Assembly: GCF_024170005.1 (NCBI RefSeq)
Contig: NZ_JALJXJ010000007.1
Span: 362,989 to 426,988 of the forward strand
Length of the DNA: 64,000 nucleotides
Reading direction: 5' to 3'
Source of the DNA: Azospirillum lipoferum
GTDB taxonomy: Bacteria; Pseudomonadota; Alphaproteobacteria; Azospirillales; Azospirillaceae
Position numbers and translations under genes: made by a program. The notes beneath the pieces were generated by a model. It ran no database searches. It was not told the DNA's origin and was given only the letters and a program-made list of their open reading frames with translations. Positions within the stretch are counted from its first letter, which is position 1. Every line of letters starts with the position of its first letter. This document shows positions 1-8,215 of this stretch, piece by piece.

Positions 1-1277
1 AGTTGGCTGGCCGACAGGTCGGCCACCTGCCGGGCGGCGGCAGTGGTCTGGGTGACCGCGACGGCCGTCTGTTCGGTGTCCCCGGCGATGTCGGCGACCA
101 GGACGCGCAGATGCTCCACCGCCTGGTTCAGGTCGGATTTCAGCCGGGCATATTCGCCCTGGTAGGTTCCGGTCACCGTGCGCGTCAGGTCGCCCTGGGC
201 CACCGCGGCACTGATCGCCCCCACCTCGCTCAGCAGGGTCACCAGCGTGTCCAGGCTGCGGTTCAGGTTGGCCTTCAGCGCGCGCAGGTCGCCTTCATAG
301 GCTCCCATCATCCGGCCGCGCAGGTCGCCGGCGGCCAGCATCTGCATGACCTCCACCACCTCGAACAGCGGACGGGTCAGCCCCTCGATCAGTTCGTTCA
401 TGCCCTTGACGAGGGTGGCATAGTCGCCGCCATGGCCGATCACGTCGACCCGGGTGGACAGCACGCCGCCATGCGCCGCCTCGACCAGTTCGCCGAGATC
501 GCTGGCGAGCGCCCGCACGGCCATGCCCGTCGATTCCACCGCACGGGCCATCTGGCCGATGTCGTCCGCCCGCTCCACCGGCGCGGCGGTCGGCGTGAAG
601 TCGCCTTCCGCCAGACGGTTCAGCGTGCCGGTCATGGCCACGATGGGACGGCCGATGCCATTGTCCACCGCCCACAGGCAGATGCCGCCGAAGACCAGGA
701 CGACCGCCAGCCCGGCCAGGATCAGGCTGCGGCTGTTGCCGATCAGCCTGTTGCTGTTGCTGTTGGCCACCGCCGCCTGCGCGGTCGCGAGTTGGACGAG
801 TTCCTCCAGGTCCTTGCTCAGCGATTCGAACACGCGGGCCGATTGTTTGACCATTATCGTCGCATCGGCGATCTGATCTTCCCGCGACAGGGCGATCATC
901 TTTTCACTGCTGGCCATATAGGCGGTATAGCTGCGGACGAAGCTGTCGTAGCGACGACGCTCTTCGGGGGTGTCGACCAGCGCCTCGTACTCGGCACGAC
1001 GGGCGGCGATCTCGCCCTTCAGACGCTCCATCGTCTTTTCATCGGCGTCCATGCCGGCCGCATCCTTGCTCAGCACATGCAGCAGTTCCGCGGCGCGGTA
1101 GTCGCTGGTTGCGACGTCGATGGCGTAGGTCGTCCGGACGGCGGTCAGGATGTCGGTCGCGATCAGGCTGCTGTCGGCGGAGACCGACGACAGCACCTGA
1201 AGCACGATGAATCCGAAGGCGACGAAGATGCCGATGAGGAATGCGAAAGCCAGCCGAAGCTTGGTTTTAATGCTCAT
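1..1277 (-). CDS. Methyl-accepting chemotaxis protein, 3' end outside the window
   Basis: This is a membrane chemoreceptor that would sense a ligand and control a CheA kinase. It reads from an ATG at 1277 and stays open to the window edge, giving about 425 residues. TM1 is at about residues 8-29, a helical sensor region of about 150 residues follows, and TM2 is at about 185-205. A HAMP domain (about 207-260) comes next, then two more HAMP-like units of the pattern GDL(R/T)-x-GxYxGxxxxLKxxLN. The last residues enter the signalling helix; the methylation and CheA-contact tip lie outside. It starts 38 bp after the stop of the CheW-like gene, so the two are probably co-transcribed. The multi-HAMP arrangement is read directly; the ligand is unknown. 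Confidence 0.9.
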   Translation of the reverse strand, partial: MSIKTKLRLAFAFLIGIFVAFGFIVLQVLSSVSADSSLIATDILTAVRTTYAIDVATSDYRAAELLHVLSKDAAGMDADEKTMERLKGEIAARRAEYEALVDTPEERRRYDSFVRSYTAYMASSEKMIALSREDQIADATIMVKQSARVFESLSKDLEELVQLATAQAAVANSNSNRLIGNSRSLILAGLAVVLVFGGICLWAVDNGIGRPIVAMTGTLNRLAEGDFTPTAAPVERADDIGQMARAVESTGMAVRALASDLGELVEAAHGGVLSTRVDVIGHGGDYATLVKGMNELIEGLTRPLFEVVEVMQMLAAGDLRGRMMGAYEGDLRALKANLNRSLDTLVTLLSEVGAISAAVAQGDLTRTVTGTYQGEYARLKSDLNQAVEHLRVLVADIAGDTEQTAVAVTQTTAAARQVADLSASQ

Positions 1278-1315
1278 GGTCGGCAAGCATCCTGATAGGG
1301 TGTGGCATGATGGGC

Positions 1316-2785
1316 TCAGACGGGTCCGGTTTCGGGCATCGCTTCTGCGGCCACCCACCCCAGGCGGGCGGCGGCAAGACATCGTCGCACCGGCAGAGGC
1401 AGGACCGCAGGCGACGGCAGGCGACTGCGCAGGCGGTAGAGCCAGCGGCCACGCTCCCCCTCCATCCCGGCGGCAAGACCGACAGCATCGAAGGCCAGCA
1501 TGGCCGCCGGGGGCAGCGGATACGCCTCAAGCCAGGGGAATTCGGGCTCCGCGATCACCGACGTCCGGTCGACGGACAGGACGAAGGGCCGAGAACCCTC
1601 CGGCCGCAGCCTGATCAGCGTCCTGCATCGCGGACGGGACCGCCGCCCCAGCGCCACGGCGGCATCGAAGACCGGAAGAGCGCCCGGCGTCCGGTCCGCG
1701 GTCGGAGCGCTGTCGGGCTCCAGCACCCGGTCGATCAGGGCGAGCGGCAGGGCCAGCCCGACATCCGCCGCCTGTACGGTCAGCACCGGCTCCGCCTGCA
1801 CATCGTCCGCCACGGCAGACGGCGCGCAGGAAACGGCCGAAGCGGCGGCAGCCGGCCAGCCGAAGAGGACGGCGGCATCCACCACCGGCACCGGCGGCAT
1901 GCCGGGCCGGTCGAGCCACAGCTGCGACGTGCCTCCCGGTAGAGCCATCGCGATGACCTGCCGCGGATCGCAGGGCGTCACCCCGATGACCCGGTCGACC
2001 AGCAGCGCCGCCTGCTGCCCGTCGAAGCCCAGCACCACGGCCCAGCGCTCGCCCGCCCCACCGGTCCGCTCAAGCGGCGGGATCGGAAGAGCGTCGGCAA
2101 GGCTGCGGGCGGGCAGCAGAAAATCGTCCACCCTCACCAGCGCATCCACGCCCGTCGCCCGCAAAGGCTGGCGGGAACCGACCAGTCCGACACGCTCGAT
2201 GGTCGCCCCCAAACCGGCATCGCGCGATCCGGCACCCGGGGTGGTGACGGAGAGCGCGGCGGTCACGGAGCCGCATGTGACGAACAGCAGGGAAATCGTC
2301 GCCGCCATCGGCGGAGGCGCCGCAGCGGTCCGACGGCCCACAGCCGGCGGCACCCAGGGAGCCAGATGGGACAGGACGTCCGGACTGGCACCCGTCACCG
2401 GTTCGGCCTTGCCCTTGCGGATCACCGCATCGACGCGCAGCGCGACACCGCCGTCGCCGGACGCGACCACGACCAGGGCACCACCTGGCTTCCGCGCCCC
2501 CAAATCCGCAGCGGAGTCCACAACGGCGAAAGGCCGGCCTTCGATGCAGGCGAGTCCCCGAACTGTCCCAGGGGCATGTGGAATGGGTGTCAGGCAGGCC
2601 GAAGGCTCCGCAACGAACAGCACATCATCGGCGGCAAGAGTCCATTCCGCCCCGCCGTCCCTGATCGTCAAGGCGTCCAAGGACGTGACGGCGGCCAACG
2701 TGGTGTTGAGCATGTCAACAGGGGCGGCGGCGGCCAGCGGATGGGCAAGCGGCTCCGTCCAAGGCTCGGCAACTCCCCGGGCCAT
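1316..2785 (-). CDS. Protein with three CheW-like domains
   Basis: A 489-residue soluble protein that appears to contain three CheW-like modules in series, roughly residues 30-130, 165-320 and 355-470. Each has the CheW pattern of a beta segment, a 'G-x-x-P-V-V-D' or 'G-x-x-F-A-V-V-D' turn and a 'V-D-x-V' strand (for example RPFAVVDSAADLG and GQQAALLVDRVIGV). CheW couples receptors to CheA, and multi-CheW proteins can act as array scaffolds. I chose the ATG at 2785 over 2875 because AAGGGAAA lies just upstream at good spacing. The chemoreceptor gene follows directly, which fits a receptor-specific coupling protein. No CheA, CheR or CheB is visible nearby. The domain count is by eye and the third domain is the most diverged. 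Confidence 0.75.
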   Translation of the reverse strand: MARGVAEPWTEPLAHPLAAAAPVDMLNTTLAAVTSLDALTIRDGGAEWTLAADDVLFVAEPSACLTPIPHAPGTVRGLACIEGRPFAVVDSAADLGARKPGGALVVVASGDGGVALRVDAVIRKGKAEPVTGASPDVLSHLAPWVPPAVGRRTAAAPPPMAATISLLFVTCGSVTAALSVTTPGAGSRDAGLGATIERVGLVGSRQPLRATGVDALVRVDDFLLPARSLADALPIPPLERTGGAGERWAVVLGFDGQQAALLVDRVIGVTPCDPRQVIAMALPGGTSQLWLDRPGMPPVPVVDAAVLFGWPAAAASAVSCAPSAVADDVQAEPVLTVQAADVGLALPLALIDRVLEPDSAPTADRTPGALPVFDAAVALGRRSRPRCRTLIRLRPEGSRPFVLSVDRTSVIAEPEFPWLEAYPLPPAAMLAFDAVGLAAGMEGERGRWLYRLRSRLPSPAVLPLPVRRCLAAARLGWVAAEAMPETGPV

Positions 2786-3104
2786 CCGGTTTCCCTTAAG
2801 CGAATTCGATTTCTCCCACAGACTGTACCCTGGATCGGCAATGAGTTGAAGGTGCGTGTTGCCGAACGACCTCATCTGACGAACATGCCCGCATGCGGGC
2901 GTAAAAGTTTTGTTAACTGTATCCGATCAACGTGCGGGCGTGACAAGCAAGGGGTGTCGTGAAAAGTTGTTGCCTTCGCCTCCGCCTTTCGAATTACTCT
3001 CATAGGGATATGTTGCCCGCAAGAACGCATCCGTGCGCTCGTGCGGGCGCAGGGACCATGCCTCCGCCATCACAAATTCGCCGTTTTCAATTCCAGGATC
3101 CGCA
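2786..3104. other. Divergent intergenic region
   Basis: About 319 bp separate the minus-strand CheW-like gene from the plus-strand gene at 3105, so it must hold both promoters. A perfect 14-bp palindrome (GCCCGCATGCGGGC, 2887-2900) lies about 100 bp upstream of the CheW-like start, beside an A/T-rich stretch (AAAAGTTTTGTTAA). It could be an operator or a small hairpin. I see no gene and no consensus promoter that I would defend. Confidence 0.4.
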
Positions 3105-3533
3105 ATGGCCGATACCGAAGATCCGCGCCGCAGATTTGCCGACCTTGTCAAGCTGAGCGGCCTGACCAGCAAGTTCATCGATCGTGAGGCGGAGCGCCGC
3201 GTCCTTGAGGAGGGCGTCATCCGCTGCGGTCTGTCGCTGGACGAAGCGCGCGGCATGATGCGGGCCGTCGCGGACGACAACGACTATGTCTTCGAGAGCG
3301 AGACGGAACGCCGTGTCCGCCAGATCCTCGACAAGCAGGCCGGCAAGAAGGGCAAGATCAGCAAGAAGCAGTTCGACCAGACCGCTTCGATCCTGCGCGA
3401 CTTCACCAACAGCTCCATCGGCGAGCAGGAGGCGCGGCGCCAGGTCAAGCGCATCATGATCGAGAATGGCTGGAAGCCGCGCCGCGCCGGCATCCTGCCG
3501 ACCCAGCGCTGGTACAAGGGCATCGAGGTCTAG
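3105..3533 (+). CDS. Conserved-looking small helical protein, function unknown
   Basis: A 142-residue soluble, charged, mostly helical protein with no signal peptide or membrane segment. The ATG at 3105 is preceded by CCAGGA at suitable spacing; an upstream in-frame ATG at 3033 has no such site and would add a low-complexity leader. The middle is Lys-rich (about residues 78-90, KQAGKKGKISKKQF). The C-terminus ends in an aromatic patch (TQRWYKGIEV). I do not recognise a family. It is transcribed away from the CheW-like gene and followed at once by a perfect hairpin, so it is probably monocistronic. Confidence 0.7.
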   Translation: MADTEDPRRRFADLVKLSGLTSKFIDREAERRVLEEGVIRCGLSLDEARGMMRAVADDNDYVFESETERRVRQILDKQAGKKGKISKKQFDQTASILRDFTNSSIGEQEARRQVKRIMIENGWKPRRAGILPTQRWYKGIEV

Positions 3534-3568
3534 AGCTTCCTGCGTTTGATGCAAAACGCAGGAAGCTC
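3533..3568. terminator. Perfect 15-bp hairpin after the 3105 gene
   Basis: The stop codon runs into an inverted repeat with 15 perfectly paired bases (GAGCTTCCTGCGTTT against AAACGCAGGAAGCTC) around a 6-base loop. No strong T-run follows on the plus strand. It may therefore be a terminator or a dispersed palindromic unit rather than a textbook terminator. Confidence 0.6.
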
Positions 3569-3583
3569 CAGCCTTATGTTTGA

Positions 3584-3630
3584 CGATCGGATTCACGCTC
3601 CAAATCGATTCCGATTTTACGCGATCCGAT
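3584..3630. repeat. Second imperfect palindrome (GATCGGAT...ATCCGATC)
   Basis: Sixteen bases after the hairpin, GATCGGAT (3584-3591) and ATCCGATC (3623-3630) can pair across an A/T-richer core (ATCGATTCCGATTTT). Together with the preceding hairpin it looks like a mosaic intergenic repeat of REP/BIME style. That it is dispersed in the genome is inference; only one copy is in this window. Confidence 0.4.
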
Positions 3631-3681
3631 CTAGAACAGGCTTCGCCGGCGCGCTGTTCCCAAGGCTTCGGGCGATGACCG

Positions 3682-4326
3682 ATGGACGTTCTGAACCTCC
3701 TTTCGTCTGCCGCGTCCGACGCCGTCGGGGTGCTGCTGATCGTCGTTCCGCTGCTGCTTTACCGCTGGCTGGCGGATAGCGTCGCCCATTGGCCGCCCTA
3801 TGGCGCGTTGCGGAAGGACAAGGCGGCGATCGCCGGCTTCCTGCTGGGCGTCTGCCTGGTGGCGGTGACGCCCTTGCCGGGCCAGCCGCTGAGCTTCGAC
3901 AGCATCTTCAACCGGGGCGGCCCCTGGGATTTCGACATGGACGCCTTCGGCGATCTGGTGCTCGACCGGATGGCTGTGGCGCCCAGGCTGCTGCTCGACC
4001 GGCTGATCCTGGACGACGAGCGGCTGAACCTGACCTTGGGCGTCGCCGCCGCCGCGGCGCTGCTGGTCGGTCACGCCATCGGCGGATTCTTCCGGCTGCG
4101 CTGGCGGCGGGCGATGGCGACCGTGGTCTTCGACCAGATCGTCGCCGTGATGACCGCCATCCTGACCCTTTACGCCGCGATGCTGGCCCTGTGGCTGTGC
4201 AACCGACTGAATTTCTGGATTTTCCTGGTCGGCATCCTGGCGATCCAGGAATACCGCTACAACCTGTTCGGCCTGTTTCCCCGACATCGTCATTTCCGCC
4301 TGCCCCGCTTCCGCCTGCCGCAATAG
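3682..4326 (+). CDS. Integral membrane protein of unknown function
   Basis: A 214-residue inner-membrane protein. Hydrophobic segments lie at about residues 13-32, 46-62, 118-137, 148-172 and 174-190, and the basic C-terminus is His/Arg/Pro-rich (RHRHFRLPRFRLPQ). A long charged loop (about 65-115) separates the first two spans from the rest. I do not recognise a family. The ATG at 3682 has only a weak ribosome-binding site. Its neighbours to the right are other small membrane proteins on the opposite strand, so it is convergent with them and probably not in an operon. Confidence 0.6.
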   Translation: MDVLNLLSSAASDAVGVLLIVVPLLLYRWLADSVAHWPPYGALRKDKAAIAGFLLGVCLVAVTPLPGQPLSFDSIFNRGGPWDFDMDAFGDLVLDRMAVAPRLLLDRLILDDERLNLTLGVAAAAALLVGHAIGGFFRLRWRRAMATVVFDQIVAVMTAILTLYAAMLALWLCNRLNFWIFLVGILAIQEYRYNLFGLFPRHRHFRLPRFRLPQ

Positions 4327-4346
4327 GCCGGCAGAGGGTCGTGCAG

Positions 4347-4396
4347 CCGGCATGGCTTAAGGCGGCGGGTACCGGCATGGCTTAAGGCGGCGGATA
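4347..4396. repeat. 25-bp tandem duplication spanning a stop codon
   Basis: Two copies of CCGGCATGGCTTAAGGCGGCGG, at 4347-4368 and 4372-4393, have a period of 25 bp. The right copy contains the TAA stop and last Pro codons of the minus-strand gene ending at 4382. The left copy repeats that stop downstream of it. The duplication is therefore silent for the protein and looks recent, since the copies are nearly identical. Confidence 0.85.
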
Positions 4397-4786
4397 GATG
4401 ACCTGCGAGGTGCCGATGACCCGTCGCTTGAAATGCGCCCAGCACAGGCCGGCGGCCAGGGTCACCGACGCCAGCGTCAGCATCAGATAGCCGGTCCAGA
4501 ACGGCGCCTGCCCGTCGAACACGTCGAAATGGCGCAAGGTCATGTAGCCGCTCAGCAGGATGGCCGCCGAAATCCCGATCCCCAGCACGCCCAATGCCAA
4601 CCACGCGATCCGCAGATAGACGACATAGATGGCGAACAGGACCATGCCCACCGCGATCTTCGCCGACAGACGCGTGCCGTCATCCTCGCCGATCCAGGCA
4701 AGATACGAGTATCCCGCCGGGTTCCAGGTGGCGAACAGCAGCAGGAAGCAGCTGAGGGTGCGGACGATGTAGCCATAAAACTTCAC
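4382..4786 (-). CDS. Four-span membrane protein, paralogue of the next gene (DUF6524-like)
   Basis: A 134-residue membrane protein with four hydrophobic segments and a conserved N-terminal pattern, WNPAGYSYLAWI. I associate this with a small family of uncharacterised membrane proteins (DUF6524-type), but the label is from memory. The function is unknown. It sits 83 bp after the stop of the paralogue encoded just upstream on the same strand; both share the (Y/W)NP(S/A)GYSY(Y/L)xWIG motif and a Pro-rich C-terminus (VIYPPP versus NVIPP), so they arose by tandem duplication. Confidence 0.7.
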   Translation of the reverse strand: MKFYGYIVRTLSCFLLLFATWNPAGYSYLAWIGEDDGTRLSAKIAVGMVLFAIYVVYLRIAWLALGVLGIGISAAILLSGYMTLRHFDVFDGQAPFWTGYLMLTLASVTLAAGLCWAHFKRRVIGTSQVIYPPP

Positions 4787-4868
4787 GATGCCGGATCCTC
4801 AGCCAGCGCACATGGCAGACGGGAGCATGACAGATCGGAGCATGGCGGCGCGGGGTAGGCCGTTCGGG

Positions 4869-5279
4869 TCATGGCGGGATGACGTTCTGCGAATCGACCT
4901 GCCCGGACAGCCGGTAGCGCACCAGGGACCAGCTGAAGCCGGTGCCCAGCAGCGTCGCCACGCCGGTCAGCAGGGTCAGCGTCAGCGTGGTCGGCTTGTC
5001 CAGGTCGAGCAGGCCGTAATCCCACAGCATCCACACCGACACGCCATAGATGGCGGCGACCAGCAGCATCCCGATCAGCTTCATCGACCGGTAGGTCGCC
5101 AGCACATGGGTATAGATCAGGAAGACCATGACGGTGCCGACGAACAGCTTCAGCGTCCAGTGCCCGGTGTCCTCCATGCCGATCCAGTGGTAATAGGAAT
5201 AGCCGGAGGGGTTGTAGGTGCCGAAAACCGTAAGCAAGGTCAGCAGCATCCTGACGATGAAACCTGCGGTCGTCAGCAT
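4869..5279 (-). CDS. Four-span membrane protein, tandem paralogue (DUF6524-like)
   Basis: A 136-residue membrane protein with hydrophobic spans at about residues 5-22, 40-60, 67-85 and 98-115. It carries YNPSGYSYYHWIG near the N-terminus, matching the neighbour ending at 4382. I took the ATG at 5279 because the protein then begins directly with the first span, as in its paralogue; a longer reading to 5585 would overlap the divergent plus-strand gene. Its function is unknown. The divergent gene at 5467 leaves about 190 bp for both promoters. Confidence 0.65.
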   Translation of the reverse strand: MLTTAGFIVRMLLTLLTVFGTYNPSGYSYYHWIGMEDTGHWTLKLFVGTVMVFLIYTHVLATYRSMKLIGMLLVAAIYGVSVWMLWDYGLLDLDKPTTLTLTLLTGVATLLGTGFSWSLVRYRLSGQVDSQNVIPP

Positions 5280-5466
5280 CGGAAAGCCTGCGAAGGCAAG
5301 GGAAAGGCATGGACCGCCACTGTACCGGACCGCGCCCCCGCCGACCAGCGTTCTTGCCGGTTCGTCTCCGTGACAAAGCTGCTTTACAATCTGACGCCGG
5401 ACACGTGTTATCGCTGCGTCCGTCCGCGCATCGGAAGGTCCACACTGCAAGAGGTTATCCGGATCC

Positions 5467-6591
5467 GTGCGCGCCTTCACTGTCATGTTCGGCCGACCGG
5501 CGGCGATGGCTGCCAGCGTCGGCCTTGCGATCCTGTTCCTCTCCGCGGGCTGGACCGCGCTGCCGACACGGAACGCCCCATCCACCCTTGCCTACCGTCT
5601 GCCGGACGGCGATCCGGCCGCCGGTGATGAGGGCATGCCTGTCTTCGTCCTGCGCCCCGACCATTCGACTCTGCGGGCCGGCGTCGCCCGGATGCAGACC
5701 GGCGGACGCATCGACGTCACGCTCTACGACCCGTCCGATCCGGAACTGACCCAGGAAAGCGAGGGTCTGCTGTTCAACGCCGACCTCCGAGTCATGTGGC
5801 TCCTGGCAACGGACGAGGAGCGCGCCGCGCTGCGGCGCGGCATCGAAAAGCTGGGAGTGGGCCTGCGCGACGCCATCGACGCGGTGCTGCGCTCGCCCGA
5901 ATTCAATGACGAATACCGCTCCGTGCTGAAGGACGTCGGCCGTCAGGCCATCGACACCGCCTGGCACCATCCCGGCACCAAGGCCGCTTATGACGAGCTG
6001 GTGCGCAGCGCCGAACCGGTCCTGCGCGAGGCGATCGGACGCGATCTGCGGGGCATCGTGATGAAGCGGGCCGAACCGATGGTGTGGGACATGCTGTCGG
6101 CCAATGTCGGCTCGGTGCTCAAACTGTTCCAGGACCAGCCGTGGAACCTCACGCCGGTCGAACAGGCGCTGGAGGGCATCCAGCGCGACGTGCGCGAACA
6201 GGGGCTGGTCGAGAAGACGACCCAGCGCATCCTGGACAGCTGGCAGGCGAAGGCCTTCATGCAGACCTTCGCCAACAATGCGATGGATGCCGCGGTGCGC
6301 GATCCGCGGATGCGCGATGCGGTGCACCGGCTGCTGACCGACCAGCGGCTGGGCGCCTACCTGACCCCGGCTTCCCAGCCGGCGAACGAACTGGCCCGGC
6401 TGGCGCCGCAGATCCTGTTCGGCGTCCATCCGCAATCGGACCTCAACGCGCTCGCCGCCTACATCTTCCGCGGCTTCATCACCGGGCGCCCCGGCCAGTT
6501 GGTCATCCTGACCAGCCCGCGCCAGCGCGACCAGATCCTGGCCCTCGACCGCTTCGCTCCCCGGCCTCTCTTGTACGGCGTGCCGCAATGA
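5467..6591 (+). CDS. Membrane-anchored periplasmic protein, first gene of the fused Mla-like operon
   Basis: A 374-residue protein with one N-terminal hydrophobic anchor (about residues 12-32). The rest is a long, helical, charged domain predicted to lie in the periplasm. I see no MCE (MlaD-type) domain and recognise no family. The last codons overlap the ATPase-permease fusion gene by four bases (ATGA at 6588-6591), so translation is coupled and the two proteins very likely work together. It could take the place of a periplasmic lipid-binding subunit, but that is inference. The start is a GTG at 5467; in-frame ATGs at 5485 and 5506 are possible alternatives. Confidence 0.65.
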   Translation: MRAFTVMFGRPAAMAASVGLAILFLSAGWTALPTRNAPSTLAYRLPDGDPAAGDEGMPVFVLRPDHSTLRAGVARMQTGGRIDVTLYDPSDPELTQESEGLLFNADLRVMWLLATDEERAALRRGIEKLGVGLRDAIDAVLRSPEFNDEYRSVLKDVGRQAIDTAWHHPGTKAAYDELVRSAEPVLREAIGRDLRGIVMKRAEPMVWDMLSANVGSVLKLFQDQPWNLTPVEQALEGIQRDVREQGLVEKTTQRILDSWQAKAFMQTFANNAMDAAVRDPRMRDAVHRLLTDQRLGAYLTPASQPANELARLAPQILFGVHPQSDLNALAAYIFRGFITGRPGQLVILTSPRQRDQILALDRFAPRPLLYGVPQ

Positions 6592-8123
6592 CCACCATGA
6601 ACAACGCGCTCGAAATCGCCGGGCTCGGCATCCGCCGCCCGACCGGTGCGGTCCTGGTGCGCGACGCCACCTTCACCATCAAGCCGGCGGAGATCGTCCT
6701 GCTGGTGGGGCCGAGCGGTTCGGGAAAATCCACCATCGTCAAGCTGCTGGGTGGCCTGCTGGAAACCGGGCCCGGCGGCTGGGGGGTCACCGGCCGGCTG
6801 ACCTGCGGCGACCGCAAGCTGGACCTGGAGTCCGAACGCAGCCATGTCGGCGGCATCGTCTTCCAGGACCATGCGCTGTTCAACGATCTGAGCGCGCTGG
6901 AGAATTTGCGGATCGCCGCCGACCATGCCGGCCGGCCGCCCGCCCCCGCGCTGCTGGCCGATGCGACGGCACTGCTGGGCGACATCGGCGTCCACAAGAC
7001 CGTCGCGTCGTGCAGCGGCGGCCAGCGCCAGCGTCTGGCGATCGCGCGGACTCTGCTGGCCGACCGTCCGGTTCTGCTGTTCGACGAGCCCAACTCCGGC
7101 CTCGACGTCCGGATGGCGCGGCGGCTCGGCGAACTGATCCGCGACCTGTGCGTCGGCATGGGGAAACCGGCGCTGATCGTCGCCCATCACGTCAAGGACC
7201 TGCTGCCGGTCGCCGACCGGGTGCTTCTGCTCGACACCCGCTCCCGCCGGCTGGTGGAGGTGCCAAAGGACGCCGACGCGATCGAGGCCGAGCTGATGAA
7301 GCTCGATTCGGGCAGCGCGGCTTCCACCGGTACGGCTCAAATCGACACGGCCGCCCCCCAGAATGGCAAGGACCGGCGCAATCCGTGGCCGTCCTCCATC
7401 GGCCACCGGTCACGGCTCTACTGGTTTGGCCGCTATATGGCGGAGTATTTCTGGGAATTGTGCGTATCGCCGCTGATGCTGATCTACATGGGGGCCGGGG
7501 CGCTCATCATGGGCTTCGTGTCGATGTGGTTCGGCTTTCACTACAACTCCTTCGGCGGCTACCTGAAGTCGCTGCTGCATGACGAAACGCTGGTCGGCCT
7601 GGGTCTGGTGCAGGGCACGGTGGCTGTGCCGCTGATCTCCAGCATCCTGTTCGTGGCGCGCAACAACGCCATCATCGCCGCCGACATCGGCAACCGCGTG
7701 CTGTCCTCGCAGTTCAAGGCGATGGACAATCTCGGGATCACCGCGCGCACCTACATCTATTCGGCCATCCTCATCAACATGGTGATGGGGGCGCTGATGC
7801 TGCTGGTGCTGTCGCTGGGGGTGGCGGGCTGGAGCTCGATGCAGACCTGGCATCTCCAGTTCCCGCAGCAGAATTTCGAGCTGTGGCGTGAGCATTTCTT
7901 CCAGAAGCTGATCCTGGAGGGCGGCCATGTGACGCCCCGCATGGGATGGGTCCTGCTGAAGGTCGGTCTCAGTGCCCTGCTGGCCGGTGCGGCCGCCATC
8001 GTCATCGGCGGCGGGCGCAAGGAGTCGGTGCTGGAGATCAATGCCGCCATCGCCCGGTCGATCATCATCGGCGTCACCCTGACGCTGCTGGTGCACGCCG
8101 TGATTTCGGTCCTGACGCTGTAG
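6588..8123 (+). CDS. ABC transporter: MlaF-like ATPase fused to MlaE-like permease
   Basis: A 511-residue fusion. Residues 1-240 are an ABC ATPase with Walker [10 protein letters not shown] (41-49), signature CSGGQRQR (142-149), Walker B VLLFDEP (162-168) and switch His near 200. After a linker (about 240-265), residues 266-511 form a five- to six-span permease resembling MlaE, with the segment PLISSILFVARNNAIIAADIG typical of that family. MlaFE proteins move phospholipids between inner membrane and periplasm, normally as separate polypeptides. The start overlaps the stop of the upstream periplasmic protein. No MlaB, MlaC or MCE-domain MlaD is present here, so the substrate is open. Confidence 0.8.
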   Translation: MTTMNNALEIAGLGIRRPTGAVLVRDATFTIKPAEIVLLVGPSGSGKSTIVKLLGGLLETGPGGWGVTGRLTCGDRKLDLESERSHVGGIVFQDHALFNDLSALENLRIAADHAGRPPAPALLADATALLGDIGVHKTVASCSGGQRQRLAIARTLLADRPVLLFDEPNSGLDVRMARRLGELIRDLCVGMGKPALIVAHHVKDLLPVADRVLLLDTRSRRLVEVPKDADAIEAELMKLDSGSAASTGTAQIDTAAPQNGKDRRNPWPSSIGHRSRLYWFGRYMAEYFWELCVSPLMLIYMGAGALIMGFVSMWFGFHYNSFGGYLKSLLHDETLVGLGLVQGTVAVPLISSILFVARNNAIIAADIGNRVLSSQFKAMDNLGITARTYIYSAILINMVMGALMLLVLSLGVAGWSSMQTWHLQFPQQNFELWREHFFQKLILEGGHVTPRMGWVLLKVGLSALLAGAAAIVIGGGRKESVLEINAAIARSIIIGVTLTLLVHAVISVLTL

Positions 8124-8215
8124 CCCGACACTTTTTCCCGAGCGCTTTCGTGTGGTGCGCGCGTTGGATATATGCGGTACAGTGGGGGCGCACCATACAA
8201 CTGAGAGCCGTGGTC

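Noticed and set aside
3..1295. A long plus-strand open frame of 430 codons over the left edge
   Set aside because: It is the antisense shadow of the chemoreceptor gene; its translation is His/Gln/Arg-rich with no fold, while the minus frame gives clear TM and HAMP features.
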